Assembly (NCBI GenBank): GCA_030433275.1
Contig: JAUILK010000009.1
Span: 20,565-84,564 of the forward strand
DNA length: 64,000 bases
Source of the DNA: Gammaproteobacteria bacterium
Lineage (GTDB): Bacteria; Pseudomonadota; Gammaproteobacteria; Nitrococcales; Nitrococcaceae
Direction: 5' to 3'
Part shown: piece after piece, positions 42,709-52,807 of the stretch
How positions within the stretch are numbered: position 1 is the first letter of the stretch
Layout of the letters: each line of letters starts with the position of its first letter
Made by a program: the position numbers and the translations under genes
Notes under the pieces: model-generated
Seen by the model: only the letters and a program-made list of their open reading frames with translations
Told to the model about the DNA's origin: nothing
Database searches by the model: none

Positions 42709-44187
42709 TCATTGTTGCGCTGGCTGCTTTGGGAGCGTCCTCCGGGCTTTTCCCGTCGTGATCTTATCGAAGTGGCTCGCATCGTCTGTCATACGGTTGT
42801 GCCGCATATGCAGCCACAATGATTCGAGCTGCAATGGTATGAAGATGAGCAGATCATAGGCACGGTTCAGAACGCGCCCCATCCCAAAGCAGAGAACGGC
42901 AGCCCAATGGCAGAGTCCTCCCGCGGCGTTGAGGCACAGTGCCAAGGCACCGCCCAGAACAAGTCGTCCTGATTGCAAGGCGCTTTCCAGGGGTATCGCA
43001 ATGGCACCCAGGAGGAAGCCTAGGCCAAGTGCTAGAGCCGAGTGTGTCAGCGCCGGAATCCAATGGAATTCAGGTCCCGGGAAGCTGGCCTGGCCCGCTT
43101 GCAGGAGTTCAACGAGCACAATGTCTTGATGGATGAGGTAATCGCGTGTCCAGGCCAATGCCACCGCTCCTGAGACTGTGAGCAGGAAAGCAGCTGAGGC
43201 AGCTATGCGCAGGCGGTTTCGCAGGTGTGGTTCCAAGGCCGCAACCGCAGGCAATAAATGTGTTATCCCTATACTCTCCAGTATCAGCGCGCCGGCTGTT
43301 ATTTCGGTTAGCAGCATGGCTGTGGCGGTGACATGGTAGAAGGGAATTCCAACCACTGCGTCGGTACCGGCGGTGATTTCGGCGAGTGGTCGGGCGATCA
43401 GCTGAAATGCGACTACTGCGAGGGGGGCCATCACAGTAAGCAAGGCGAGTGCGCTGAGAAAACGTACGCTGGCGGCTGTGGCGATTTTTTTTACTGAAGG
43501 TTCAGCGTGTTGGTTTTGGAGGCGCAACATAGCCCGATCGATTCGTCGGGCGCGGCGATTGAGCTCGGCAATGGTTGCCTCCAGGCGGCCAAGCCGGCGT
43601 TCAACCATGCGCCAATAGGTTTGCATGCGGGCCAAGAGTCGATGGCGGCGGTGCTGAGCTGCCCTATATTCCAGCAGCGCTTGATGAGCAGCCCGGTCCA
43701 GGGTGTTGTTTAAGTCTTCTAGAATGCGCTGAATGGCTGGGTCGTTGTGCCCGGAGCCACGCGTGAGGGTTGCTACGGCCTCAAGCCATTCCGGTGGGCG
43801 GGGTGAAGGGGTTGCCGATTCCCGATAATCCTGCTCGACGCGGGTGATTTGTTCACTTAAACGCTGGGACAAGCTAGGAAAGGTAGCAAGTTCGCGCTCG
43901 ACGCCCAGTGCGATCCGATGGAATTCACGATCCAGCGATTGTGTGGCTTGATCACGGGCTAACGTGAGTAGATAGTTGCGGTTGCGCCGGCGCACGAAGG
44001 TGCCGGCCGCTACCAGACGCCGTGCGAGATGCCGCAGTTGCCGTACCAGTAGATGGCAGATGGTTTGGATCAGGGGCTGGGCGTGTTTGCGTGCCAGATA
44101 GAGCATTCCCAGTAGGAGGCTGAGGCACATCAACAGCGATAAGACGGTGGATTCTGCCCATAGCGTCCGCAATATGCTTGATTCCAT
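42709..44187 (-). CDS. polytopic membrane protein with a large N-terminal coiled-coil domain, unknown function
   Basis: A 492-residue protein. One transmembrane segment lies near residues 14-32. A long Arg/Glu/Leu-rich helical region follows (about 35-230, heptad-like, e.g. RLGRLEATIAELNRRARRID). About five hydrophobic segments fill the C-terminal half (from FLSALALLTVMAPLAVVAF at about 243 to WAAVLCFGMGRVL), and the tail is basic. No family was recognised. Next to the secreted gene at 41932-42594 on the same strand, so a membrane plus periplasmic partner arrangement is possible. Confidence 0.65.
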   Translation of the reverse strand: MESSILRTLWAESTVLSLLMCLSLLLGMLYLARKHAQPLIQTICHLLVRQLRHLARRLVAAGTFVRRRNRNYLLTLARDQATQSLDREFHRIALGVERELATFPSLSQRLSEQITRVEQDYRESATPSPRPPEWLEAVATLTRGSGHNDPAIQRILEDLNNTLDRAAHQALLEYRAAQHRRHRLLARMQTYWRMVERRLGRLEATIAELNRRARRIDRAMLRLQNQHAEPSVKKIATAASVRFLSALALLTVMAPLAVVAFQLIARPLAEITAGTDAVVGIPFYHVTATAMLLTEITAGALILESIGITHLLPAVAALEPHLRNRLRIAASAAFLLTVSGAVALAWTRDYLIHQDIVLVELLQAGQASFPGPEFHWIPALTHSALALGLGFLLGAIAIPLESALQSGRLVLGGALALCLNAAGGLCHWAAVLCFGMGRVLNRAYDLLIFIPLQLESLWLHMRHNRMTDDASHFDKITTGKARRTLPKQPAQQ

Positions 44188-44452
44188 AGCTGTGCGCTAT
44201 CCAGTCGATCTAATTTGCATGTTCTAATGATTCGAGGTGTTCTCAAGCCGTGGAATGAGGCGGGTGGTGGTCCGGCTTCTCCTGCCTCACCCGGTAGGCC
44301 AATGCGGGGTACGGTAGGGCGATGCCGTATCGCCCGGGTCTCAGTAGTGTAGGTCCGCCTCGCCATGGTAGAAGTGACGGGATTCAAACTCGGAGCATTT
44401 TCGATGTGAACGGCCCTGTCGGCATTGCTGGTGGCTGTTTGCTGCGAATGAC
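44188..44452. other. intergenic region with an inverted repeat
   Basis: No gene seen. It contains gggcgat (44317-44323) and atcgccc (44329-44335) around a 5-base loop. There is no T-run on either side, so the hairpin is at best a weak candidate for a terminator of prc. Confidence 0.35.
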
Positions 44453-46555
44453 TCAGTCGAAGTTCGCGTGCGACCAATTGTTGTGAAAGGTTTGCGCCCT
44501 TAGCATTCGCATATCGGTGACGATCCGCGCCGCCTCCTTTAGCAGGGTATCCGGCAGCTTGTCTTCATCGATTTCGTCGAGAGACTGAACCGATGGCTGA
44601 TCAGATGAGTGCAGCAGTTGATTGATCGCAGCAAGTCGGGTCTGTTCCGAGTGCTCACGCTGTTGGCGTCGAATCTTTTCGTTGAGTGAGACCTCAGTGC
44701 GCGCGCGCTGCGTGCGCAGTTGTCGATATTCATCCGTTACGGCCTGTAGTGCAGGATCACTCGCCATACGCTCGGCGTGTTGCCTTTCCAAGATCACCAG
44801 CCATCGTCGAACATCGCCGGCCGGCTGGAAGCGCACCGGCGCGATGCGATCCCAGGGCAGCGCACGCGGCTCGGCCATTTCGCCAACACGGTCGTCGTTG
44901 GTGGCCGCAGGCAGAGCGATGTCCGGCTTGACGCCGACGCGCTGAGTACTCTCTCCCGTAATACGATAAAATTTCGCGATGGTCAGTTTGAGTCGTCCGC
45001 CAGGGGAGTTCTGTTCGTCGAGTTCAAGACGGCCCAAATCGATCATGCTCTGAACCGTGCCTTTGCCGAAAGTCTGATCACCGATGATGATGCCGCGGCC
45101 ATAATCCTGAATCGCGGCCGCGAAAATCTCGGATGCAGAGGCGCTGAATCGGTCCACCATGACCACCATGGGACCTTGATAGGCTACGATATGCCCATCG
45201 TCGTCGCGGAGCACCTCGCGCTCACCTGTTCGGCGGCGTACTTGGACTACAGGGCCATCCTTGATGAACAAACCCGTTGTCTTTGTGGCTTCCTGCAAAG
45301 AACCACCAGCGTTGCCGCGCAAATCGATTACTAGGCCATCGATGCCTTGCTGAACCAATTCGTTCAATAGCTTATGAACATCTCGGGTGGTGCTGCGGTA
45401 ATCCTCACCACCCAACCGGGCCGCCTGAAAGTCGATATAGAAGGCCGGTATTTTAATGATCCCAATGTGGTATTCATGCCCCTTGAGGGGAATTGGCAGG
45501 CGCTCGGACTGGGCGGCTTGCTCCTTTAGTTGAATGCGATTACGTACCAACCGTATCACCTTGGGGGCAGCGTTGGCTCCGCCTTTGGCCGGAAGTACTT
45601 GCAATCGGACGGTTGTCGCGCTGGGACCGCGAATCAGCTCGACCACGTCCCCTAAACGCCATCCGACCACGTCCTGGATCGCCCCCTTGTTCTGACCGAC
45701 GCCGATGATCTTGTCGCCCGGGGCGAGCTGCCCGCTATCAGCGGCCGGCCCGCCTGGGATGAGCTCGACCACCTCAGTATAATCGCCTTCGCTGCGCAGC
45801 AATGCGCCGACGCCCTCCAATGACAGACTCATGTTGATATCGAAATTCTCTGAGCTGCGGGGCGAGAGATAACTGCTGTGTGGATCGAAAGCGCCGGCCC
45901 AGGCATTCATATATATTTGGAAGACGTCCTCATCATGGAACTGAGCAACGCTGCGCGCCATGCGCTGGTAGCGGTCGCGTAGAGTCGAGCGAATCACCCC
46001 TATGCTTTTCCCGGCGAGCTTTAAGGTGAGCGCATCGTTTTTCACCCGCTTGCGCCAGATCTGGTCGAGCCGGGCCTCGTCCGCCGGCCATGAGGCTTTG
46101 GAACGATCGAGATCGAAGGTTTCGCCAGTGGTGAACTCAAATGGCTTGGCGAGTTCGGTGACGGCGAACTGGCTGCGCTCCTTGACCCGCTGGCGATAGA
46201 CATCGAAAATACGAAACGCGGGCGTTACTTCGCCTTCACGTAGTAGATCATCCAAACGTGTGCGGTATTGGGAGTAACGCGCTAGATCGCTTGCTAGAAA
46301 ATAATAGCGTTGGGGATCCAGCGCGGTGAAATACGCGGTATACACATGGCGGGATAGCGCGTCATCCAGGGGCTGATTACGGTAGTGGTATTGCGCTAAA
46401 AAAGCGCCGATCATTTGTTCGGCCTGCGCAAAATGCGAGTCCGATCGAGGCGTGGGCGGGCTCGTCAACGCCAACATCCCATAGCCGGCAAGCAAAAAAC
46501 TTGCTAGCGCAATTGGTAACCAGCGCCACACGGATTGCACCCCGCTTATCCTCAT
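44453..46555 (-). CDS. prc: carboxy-terminal processing protease Prc (Tsp)
   Basis: Periplasmic S41-family protease acting on C-termini, in relatives on FtsI, lipoproteins and ssrA-tagged proteins. The 700-residue precursor has a membrane-anchor/signal segment (residues 14-31) and an N-terminal domain with DPQRYYFLASDL. A PDZ domain follows (SLEGVGALL, GDKIIGVGQ). The protease core has GLVIDLRGNAGGSLQEA, the nucleophile Ser in RFSASASEIFAAA and the general-base Lys in IGDQTFGKGTVQ. E. coli Tsp is 682 residues. It starts 6 bases after the pepN stop on the same strand. Confidence 0.96.
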   Translation of the reverse strand: MRISGVQSVWRWLPIALASFLLAGYGMLALTSPPTPRSDSHFAQAEQMIGAFLAQYHYRNQPLDDALSRHVYTAYFTALDPQRYYFLASDLARYSQYRTRLDDLLREGEVTPAFRIFDVYRQRVKERSQFAVTELAKPFEFTTGETFDLDRSKASWPADEARLDQIWRKRVKNDALTLKLAGKSIGVIRSTLRDRYQRMARSVAQFHDEDVFQIYMNAWAGAFDPHSSYLSPRSSENFDINMSLSLEGVGALLRSEGDYTEVVELIPGGPAADSGQLAPGDKIIGVGQNKGAIQDVVGWRLGDVVELIRGPSATTVRLQVLPAKGGANAAPKVIRLVRNRIQLKEQAAQSERLPIPLKGHEYHIGIIKIPAFYIDFQAARLGGEDYRSTTRDVHKLLNELVQQGIDGLVIDLRGNAGGSLQEATKTTGLFIKDGPVVQVRRRTGEREVLRDDDGHIVAYQGPMVVMVDRFSASASEIFAAAIQDYGRGIIIGDQTFGKGTVQSMIDLGRLELDEQNSPGGRLKLTIAKFYRITGESTQRVGVKPDIALPAATNDDRVGEMAEPRALPWDRIAPVRFQPAGDVRRWLVILERQHAERMASDPALQAVTDEYRQLRTQRARTEVSLNEKIRRQQREHSEQTRLAAINQLLHSSDQPSVQSLDEIDEDKLPDTLLKEAARIVTDMRMLRAQTFHNNWSHANFD

Positions 46556-46561
46556 CCCTAT

Positions 46562-49210
46562 CTACTCCGCGGCTCGATCGAGGCTCCGGGCTACGATCTC
46601 ATATACATCCTTGGACAACCCCTCTTGCGCGTAGATCCGTTCCAGTTGTTGGTGCATGTAGGAGCTTCTTTCCGGATCGTGCCGAGCCCAGCGGCTGAGG
46701 GGGGTAACCAGTCGAGCTGCTACCTGTGGGTTGATCCCATCCAGCTCGAGAACCCGATCAGCAAGAAAAGTATAGCCAGCCCCGGAGGCGTTATGGAAGC
46801 GCACCGGATTACCTTGGGCGAATGCGCCCAGCAGCGAGCGGACCTTGTTTGGATTGCGGATATCGAAGGCCGGATGCGCTGTTAGTTGGATCACGCGGGC
46901 GAGAGTATCGGAGCGGCTGGACAGCGCTTGAACCCTAAGCCATTTGTCCACCACCAGCGGCTCGTGTTGCCAACGGTGGTAGAAATCCGCCAACGAGGCT
47001 TCGGCTTCGGGGGCGTTGCTGTCGGCCAATAGCGCAAGGGCCGCCAGCGCATCTGTCATGTTATCGGCCGTTGCGTATTGGTCGATACACCGCTGCAGTT
47101 CTGCGGGACTTTGCAAGGTTACCAGGTAGCTCAAAACGGCGTTTTTGAGGCGGCGGTAGCCAACCGCATTCGCCCCATTGTTGGCCTTGCTTCCCTGTTC
47201 AACGCAGAGCGCGTAGCGCGTTCTCAGCTCTTCGCTCAAATTTTCCGCGAGACCGCGCCGCATGGTTTCACGCGCGGCGTGGATGCCATCGACGTCGATA
47301 ATCTTCATTTGCTCGGCTAGGAAATTCTCGCTCGGCAGCGCCAGGGCCTCGGCGAGCAAAGCGGGTTCGGTTGCGGTATCGCATAAAGTGCGCCGGAATG
47401 CAGTACAGAAGCGCTCGGGTATCGATCTTGGCCCTTCATTGACCCAGCGCAATAGAACGCGTGTGCTCAGCTGCTGGCCCGCCTCCCAGCGATTGAATTC
47501 ATCGCTGTCATGGCTGAACAAAAATGCGAGCTGCTCTTCTGTATAGGTATAATTCAGCTTCACCGGTGCCGAGAACCCGCGCAGTAAAGAAGGGGTGGGG
47601 CGCTCCGGGATATCGAGAAAGCGAAAGATCTCCTGTTCATGGCGCAGCTCCAGCACGCGGCTGCCGATGGTGATTGCCTGCTCCTCGCCTTCTAGGCGTA
47701 GCGGCAGATCGAGCCCCTCGGCGTTTAATAGTCCGACGATCACAGGAATATGCAGGGGCTGTTTGTGCGGCTGGCCTGGCGTAGCAGGGGTGTGTTGGCG
47801 AATATGTAGAGTGTAGCGGCCCGAGTCGGGCTCGTACTCGTCGTGAACCTCCAGGTAAGGTGTGCCCGCTTGGCTGTACCACAGGCCGAACTGCTCGAGA
47901 TCTATCCCGTTGGCTTCGGCCATCGCCATGAGGAAATTGTGGCAAGTCACCGCTTGGCCGTCGTGGCGCTGCAGATAGAGCGCCAGCCCCCGGCGAAACC
48001 CCTCCTGGCCGAGGAGACTGTGGTACATTCGAATAACTTCCGCCCCCTTCATATACACGGTCGCCGTGTAGAAATTGTTGATTTCGACGTATTCATCGGG
48101 GCGTACCGAATGTGCCATCGGCCCCGCGTCTTCGGGGAATTGCGCTGCGCGTAGCCCGCGGACCTCCTGGATTCGTTTCACCGCCGGCGCGCCCATCGCC
48201 GCAGTAAACTGTTGCTCACGAAATACGGTCAGCCCTTCCTTGAGGCTGAGCTGGAACCAGTCCCGTAACGTGACTCGGTTGCCGGTCCAGTTGTGGAAGT
48301 ACTCATGGCCTACCACGGCCAGAATGTTCTCGTAGTCGGAATCGGTGGCGGTCTCAGGGCGGGCGAGGATGCATTGGGTGTTGAAAATATTGAGTCCCTT
48401 GTTCTCCATGGCCCCCATGTTGAAGTCGCCCACTGCCACGATCATGTAGTCGTCCAGATCGCACTCCAGTCCGTAGGTTACCTCGTCCCACCGCATGGCG
48501 GCTTGTAGGCAAGCCATGGCGTGTTCCGTTTTGTCGAGATTTTCGTGCTCGATGAAAATTCTCAGCCGCACGGTGCGCCCCGAGGCCGTCACATGGCGGT
48601 CTTCGTGGCAGGCGAGATCACCGGCTACCAGTGCGAATAAATAACTTGGTTTCGGGAACGGGTCTTCCCAGCGGACCCAGTGGCGATTATCCGTGGCTTG
48701 TCCTTGGGCCACTTGGTTGCCGTTACTCAGCAGCACTGGATAGCGGTCACGGTCCGCCTCGATCGTGGTGGTAAAACGGGCCATCACGTCCGGGCGGTCC
48801 GGGAAGAATGTGATGCGCCGAAAGCCTTGCGCTTCGCACTGGGTGCAAAACATCGTACCGGATCGATACAAACCCTCCAGGCGCATGTTCTCCTGCGGGC
48901 GAATGCGCGTAATCACCTCGATAGTGCAGCGCGAGGGTGGCTGTTCAATGGTGAGGCCTTCGGGGTCCAGCCGATAATCTCCCTGAGCCAAAGGTGTGCC
49001 GTCCAACGTCAGCCCCAGAAGCTCGAGGTTGATGCCGTCCAGGCGTAACGGCCGTGGCTGAGCATTGTCGGAATCGTTACGCCGCAGTTCAAGACGCGCG
49101 TGAACGGTCGTCTGCTCTTGGCGTAGATCGAAGCGCAGCGCCACATGATCTACCAGATAATCGGGAACTGAATAGTCGCGGCGATGCACGGTAGTGGGCT
49201 GGTGTGCCAT
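46562..49210 (-). CDS. pepN: aminopeptidase N
   Basis: M1-family zinc aminopeptidase of cytoplasmic peptide breakdown. The 882-residue product has the substrate-binding motif VGDFNMGAMENKGLN and the zinc motif VVGHEYFHNWTGNR (HExxH) with the downstream Glu in LKEGLTVFREQQ. A long helical C-terminal domain follows. Length matches the family (about 870). It is upstream of prc in a two-gene unit and divergent from the hydrolase gene. Confidence 0.98.
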   Translation of the reverse strand: MAHQPTTVHRRDYSVPDYLVDHVALRFDLRQEQTTVHARLELRRNDSDNAQPRPLRLDGINLELLGLTLDGTPLAQGDYRLDPEGLTIEQPPSRCTIEVITRIRPQENMRLEGLYRSGTMFCTQCEAQGFRRITFFPDRPDVMARFTTTIEADRDRYPVLLSNGNQVAQGQATDNRHWVRWEDPFPKPSYLFALVAGDLACHEDRHVTASGRTVRLRIFIEHENLDKTEHAMACLQAAMRWDEVTYGLECDLDDYMIVAVGDFNMGAMENKGLNIFNTQCILARPETATDSDYENILAVVGHEYFHNWTGNRVTLRDWFQLSLKEGLTVFREQQFTAAMGAPAVKRIQEVRGLRAAQFPEDAGPMAHSVRPDEYVEINNFYTATVYMKGAEVIRMYHSLLGQEGFRRGLALYLQRHDGQAVTCHNFLMAMAEANGIDLEQFGLWYSQAGTPYLEVHDEYEPDSGRYTLHIRQHTPATPGQPHKQPLHIPVIVGLLNAEGLDLPLRLEGEEQAITIGSRVLELRHEQEIFRFLDIPERPTPSLLRGFSAPVKLNYTYTEEQLAFLFSHDSDEFNRWEAGQQLSTRVLLRWVNEGPRSIPERFCTAFRRTLCDTATEPALLAEALALPSENFLAEQMKIIDVDGIHAARETMRRGLAENLSEELRTRYALCVEQGSKANNGANAVGYRRLKNAVLSYLVTLQSPAELQRCIDQYATADNMTDALAALALLADSNAPEAEASLADFYHRWQHEPLVVDKWLRVQALSSRSDTLARVIQLTAHPAFDIRNPNKVRSLLGAFAQGNPVRFHNASGAGYTFLADRVLELDGINPQVAARLVTPLSRWARHDPERSSYMHQQLERIYAQEGLSKDVYEIVARSLDRAAE

Positions 49211-49462
49211 GGATGATCCGTTTTTTCCCTATTGGTCAGTCGGTTGTGCGCGCAGTACAAGCCTTTTGCAGCTAGCTTAACCTGAATGACGCAGCGGTGC
49301 ATCTTCGGGTCTTTTGCTGCAGCAGTCGGTTGTTTTGCGATCCCTCATTTAATAGCGTACTTCGACACGAAAGCGGGTTAGGATACGCGCTTATGGCATT
49401 GATCGGAGACCGGATGCGGGATTTCCTAGGTGCCGAAGTATGGTGATGGTTGGAGGTGCGCG

Positions 49463-50323
49463 ATGGCCGCCGGATTCGGTGATGCCGCAAGCGGCGTTGG
49501 CACGGATGCCGAGCCGCAGCTCGAAATCGTCCTGCGCAGGCCATCGCAGCCCGTGTTCCGAACCCCATTGCTGTTTTTGCACGGCGCTTTTGTCGCGGCG
49601 TGGTGCTGGGACGTTTATTTTTTGCCCTATTTCGTGCGGCACGGCTTTACCGCCTGTGCGCTGAGTTTTCGGGGCCACGGGCGCAGCGCCGGGGGGGCGC
49701 AGTTGCAGCAGGCCGGTATGGACGAGTTTGTCTGCGACCTCGAGCGGGTAGTGGCTGGACTGGAGCATCCGCCCGTGTTGATCGGACATTCGATGGGCGG
49801 TTTCGTGGTTCAGAAATACCTGGAGCGGCATACTGTACCGGCGGTAGTGCTTATGGCCTCGGTTCCCCCTTATGGGCTTATGCAGTCAAGTATGCGGCTG
49901 ATGTGGACTGATCCGCTGCTGCTGACACAGCTTACGGCGCTGCAAGGTGTCGGCCCCGGTGCCACGGATCTGAGCAGCGTCCGGCGTGCGGTATTCTCCA
50001 GTCGGCTGCCGGAGGTGGAACTGCTTGAATATACTCGCTATCTGCAGCCGGAATCGCAGCGGGCGCTGTGGGATATGACGGTCGGAGCATTACCGCGCCC
50101 GTGGCGAATGCAGACGCCGCCGATGCTGGTCGTTGGCGCGCAGGAGGACGCCTTGTTCTCGGTTGCAGAGGTCGCGCAAACGGCCCGGGCCTATGGTGCC
50201 GATCTGCATCTGCAGCCGGGTATGGGTCACGCGGTTATGCTTGAGCCGGGCTGGCATTCCTTAGCGGAGCACGTTCTTGCCTGGTTGGTCGATAAGTGTT
50301 TGGTGGATCGACACGATTTTTGA
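49463..50323 (+). CDS. alpha/beta-fold hydrolase
   Basis: A 286-residue hydrolase of unknown substrate. It has the oxyanion-hole motif FLHGAFVAAWCW, the nucleophile elbow GHSMGG (Ser110), an acidic residue in VVGAQEDALFS, and the catalytic His in GMGHAVMLEPGW. The ATG at 49463 has GGAGG at 49452-49456. An in-frame start 11 codons earlier is less likely. Cytoplasmic by lack of a signal peptide. It is divergent from pepN; the 252-base gap must hold promoters for both. Confidence 0.9.
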   Translation: MAAGFGDAASGVGTDAEPQLEIVLRRPSQPVFRTPLLFLHGAFVAAWCWDVYFLPYFVRHGFTACALSFRGHGRSAGGAQLQQAGMDEFVCDLERVVAGLEHPPVLIGHSMGGFVVQKYLERHTVPAVVLMASVPPYGLMQSSMRLMWTDPLLLTQLTALQGVGPGATDLSSVRRAVFSSRLPEVELLEYTRYLQPESQRALWDMTVGALPRPWRMQTPPMLVVGAQEDALFSVAEVAQTARAYGADLHLQPGMGHAVMLEPGWHSLAEHVLAWLVDKCLVDRHDF

Positions 50324-50370
50324 TCAGTGCTGCGTTTCGCAGCTCCGAGCGTGCACTTTCTTGCCGTGGC

Positions 50371-50859
50371 TTACCAGCGGTATTTATCCCAGAGCTCCGG
50401 GTTGGCCCAACTATTCGGAGACAGCCAATCGGGGGTCGTCTTATAGATTGCGATGTCGAATTGGTATAACAACAGCCGCTCCCCCTCCGCCCCGACTGCC
50501 GTGCCGTATGGCGTGAATCCGAGACGGGTCAGTGAGCGCCGGCTCCAAGGGCCATCAGCCAGGTCGGCCGCCACGATGGCCAGTACCTTGCGTGCATAAA
50601 CATCGCGCAACCGTGCCAGCAAAGCCTCGATTTCCAGTTCCGCTAAATCTGCATCGGCTTGGACCAAAGCCAGGTCGTAGATGCCTAGGGCGGCCAGTCG
50701 TTGGGTTGCTTCTGCGCTGGCAAGGCGGGTGATCGTTCCCTCGGCGCCGGTGAGCGCCTCTACCACGGGTGCCAAGGAATCGCCAATAAGTAGAACCGAG
50801 CTCGGGCGAAGCTCCTGCAGTACGTGCTGTAGCCGTGCATTTAGGGTCTCATCTGCCAT
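50371..50859 (-). CDS. DUF6231-type conserved protein
   Basis: A 162-residue protein. It has a Rossmann-like N-terminus (SVLLIGDSLAPVVEAL) and a conserved C-terminus (LLLYQFDIAIYKTTPDWLSP, then ANPELWDKYRW). This matches a gammaproteobacterial family of unknown function that I recall as DUF6231. A methyltransferase-like fold without a clear SAM motif is possible. It is convergent with the hydrolase gene and divergent from motA. Confidence 0.7.
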   Translation of the reverse strand: MADETLNARLQHVLQELRPSSVLLIGDSLAPVVEALTGAEGTITRLASAEATQRLAALGIYDLALVQADADLAELEIEALLARLRDVYARKVLAIVAADLADGPWSRRSLTRLGFTPYGTAVGAEGERLLLYQFDIAIYKTTPDWLSPNSWANPELWDKYRW

Positions 50860-51099
50860 CGCCTGGTCCTATGTTGCGGGTTCGTTATGAGTTCAGCCGG
50901 TTTCGGATCGAAAAGGCGTTTATTTGCTCCTGCTGGTTGCCATAAGACAAGTATGCATTCCCGGACAATTTGCGCACCTGCTCACAGCATGTGGTCAAGA
51001 ACCGGGGGATCGTGTCGTTATTGCTAATTGCTCGTCTGCACCGTGTCGCACGGTTCACGGTATCACAGCAAACGAAGGGTGTCGGGAGCCTCGCATCGC

Positions 51100-51864
51100 A
51101 TGGATTTGGCAACCCTCATTGGCTTTATCGGTGCGCTTGGAGTCATAGCCGCCGCCATTATCCTTGGTGGTAGTCCGGCTATATTTTTGAACCTGCCATC
51201 GGTGCTCATTGTTCTGGCAGGTACATTGATGGCCGTGTTAATCAAGTTCCCGCTTGGCCAATTTCTAGGTGCTTTTAAAGCCGCAGGACGAGCGTTTCGG
51301 TACCGCAGTGAAGCCCCGCAGGGATTGATTGATCAGACGGTGGAGTTGGCGCAGGTGGCGCGCAAGGAAGGGCTGTTGGCGCTGGAAGGTTACGAGGTGG
51401 CCAACCCGTTTTTCCGGCAAGGCATCCAACTCATCGCCGACGGCCATGAGGCGGAACTGGTCAAAAAGGTACTTGGCCAAGAAATCGATCTTACTATGGC
51501 GCGTGATGAACAGGGGGAGCAAGTCTTCCGTGCGATCGGTGATGTGGCCCCGGCAATGGGTATGATCGGAACCCTGATCGGCTTGGTTCAGATGCTCAGC
51601 AACATGGATGACCCGCAGCAAATCGGTCCGGCGATGGCGGTGGCACTACTGACCACCCTGTACGGTGCGGTACTCGCCAACTCCATTGCGATTCCGATCG
51701 CCGATAAGCTGGCGCACCGAAACGGCGAGGAGCGCCTCAACCGCACTTTGATCCTGGAGGGGTTGCTGTCCATCCAGGAAGGACTGAATCCACGGGTGAT
51801 CGGGGAGCTGCTGAAGACTTATCTGCCCGCCAAGCAGCGGGCGCCTGCCGAGGAGGCCGCTTGA
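51100..51864 (+). CDS. motA: flagellar stator protein MotA/PomA
   Basis: Inner-membrane stator subunit that couples ion flow to flagellar rotation. The 254-residue product has four transmembrane segments (near 5-22, 30-50, 148-170, 180-200) and the conserved GDVAPAMGMIGTLIGLVQML with MAVALLTTLYGAVLAN. It resembles PomA (Na+ type) more than proton-type MotA. The frame opens 24 codons earlier, but homologues begin MDLATLIGF; CGGGAG lies about 11 bases upstream. It is followed 4 bases later by motB. Confidence 0.93.
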   Translation: MDLATLIGFIGALGVIAAAIILGGSPAIFLNLPSVLIVLAGTLMAVLIKFPLGQFLGAFKAAGRAFRYRSEAPQGLIDQTVELAQVARKEGLLALEGYEVANPFFRQGIQLIADGHEAELVKKVLGQEIDLTMARDEQGEQVFRAIGDVAPAMGMIGTLIGLVQMLSNMDDPQQIGPAMAVALLTTLYGAVLANSIAIPIADKLAHRNGEERLNRTLILEGLLSIQEGLNPRVIGELLKTYLPAKQRAPAEEAA

Positions 51865-51868
51865 TCAC

Positions 51869-52807
51869 ATGCTCGGTGATGCATCGAATAGGGGTAAGCG
51901 TCGGCTGGTGGCGGCCGGCGCGCCGCCTTGGATGGCGACTTTCGCGGATTTGAGCACGCTGCTGCTGTCGTTTTTCGTGTTGCTGCTCTCGTTTTCGGAG
52001 ATGGATGTGAACAAGTACAAGGAGATTGCGGGCTCCATGCGCACGGCATTTGGTGTGCAGCGGCAGGATTTCACCAGGGATCCGCCCATGGGAACGAGTT
52101 TTGTGGCGCGCGATTTCAGCCCCGGTCAACCCTCACAGTCCCTTTTCACCAAGGCGGCGCCGAGGTCCACGAACCCAGTCGATTCAGTTCGTCCCAGGCC
52201 GCCGGATGTTGCAGTTGCGCCAGGCAGTCAGGGCGAGTCCGATAGCTGGGTCTCTTTGCCGTGGCGAAAGTCCAATGCCGTCATCGAACAGGCCCAGGCT
52301 AACTTAATCAAGCTCCAGCACCTGTTTCGGCAAGAGATCAATCGTGGGTTGATCGAAGTGGCTCGGATCGGCGCTCAGATCGTCATACGGATTCGCGAGC
52401 ATGGCTCGTTCCCCTCCGGCTCGGACGAGCTCATCGAGCCGTTTTTGCCAGCGGTGCGCAAGATTGGGCAAGCCGTTCGGATGGCGGAGGGGCCGATCAT
52501 CATCGCCGGCCATACGGATAACGTTCCGATTCATAATGCCCAATTTCGATCGAATTGGGATCTTTCGGCGGCCCGCGCGATTACACTGCTACGTGCATTA
52601 AAGGCGGTCGAGTCAGTGGATACCAAGCGGATTACCGTTGCCGGGCATGCCGATACGCGGCCCGTGGTTCCAAACGATACCCCGCGCGACAAAGCGCGCA
52701 ACCGCCGGGTCGAGATCATCTTAGTCAACGGGAATGGTTTAGAATTGACTCGTAGCCTCAACGAGGTGCTCGATTCGAGCGATGCAAGAGGAAACGAAGG
52801 TGGCTGA
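51869..52807 (+). CDS. motB: flagellar stator protein MotB/PomB
   Basis: Partner of MotA; anchors the stator to peptidoglycan. The 312-residue product has one N-terminal transmembrane segment with the ion-binding Asp27 in MATFADLSTLLLSFFVLLLS. The FFVLLLSFSEMD sequence is PomB-like, pointing to sodium coupling by similarity. A plug/linker follows, then an OmpA-like peptidoglycan-binding domain (IAGHTDNVPIHNAQF, NRRVEIILVNG). It overlaps the PilZ gene by 26 bases. Confidence 0.94.
   Translation: MLGDASNRGKRRLVAAGAPPWMATFADLSTLLLSFFVLLLSFSEMDVNKYKEIAGSMRTAFGVQRQDFTRDPPMGTSFVARDFSPGQPSQSLFTKAAPRSTNPVDSVRPRPPDVAVAPGSQGESDSWVSLPWRKSNAVIEQAQANLIKLQHLFRQEINRGLIEVARIGAQIVIRIREHGSFPSGSDELIEPFLPAVRKIGQAVRMAEGPIIIAGHTDNVPIHNAQFRSNWDLSAARAITLLRALKAVESVDTKRITVAGHADTRPVVPNDTPRDKARNRRVEIILVNGNGLELTRSLNEVLDSSDARGNEGG

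Noticed and set aside
44317..44335. Hairpin as rho-independent terminator of prc
   Set aside because: There is no T-tract on the prc strand after the stem; left only as an inverted repeat.
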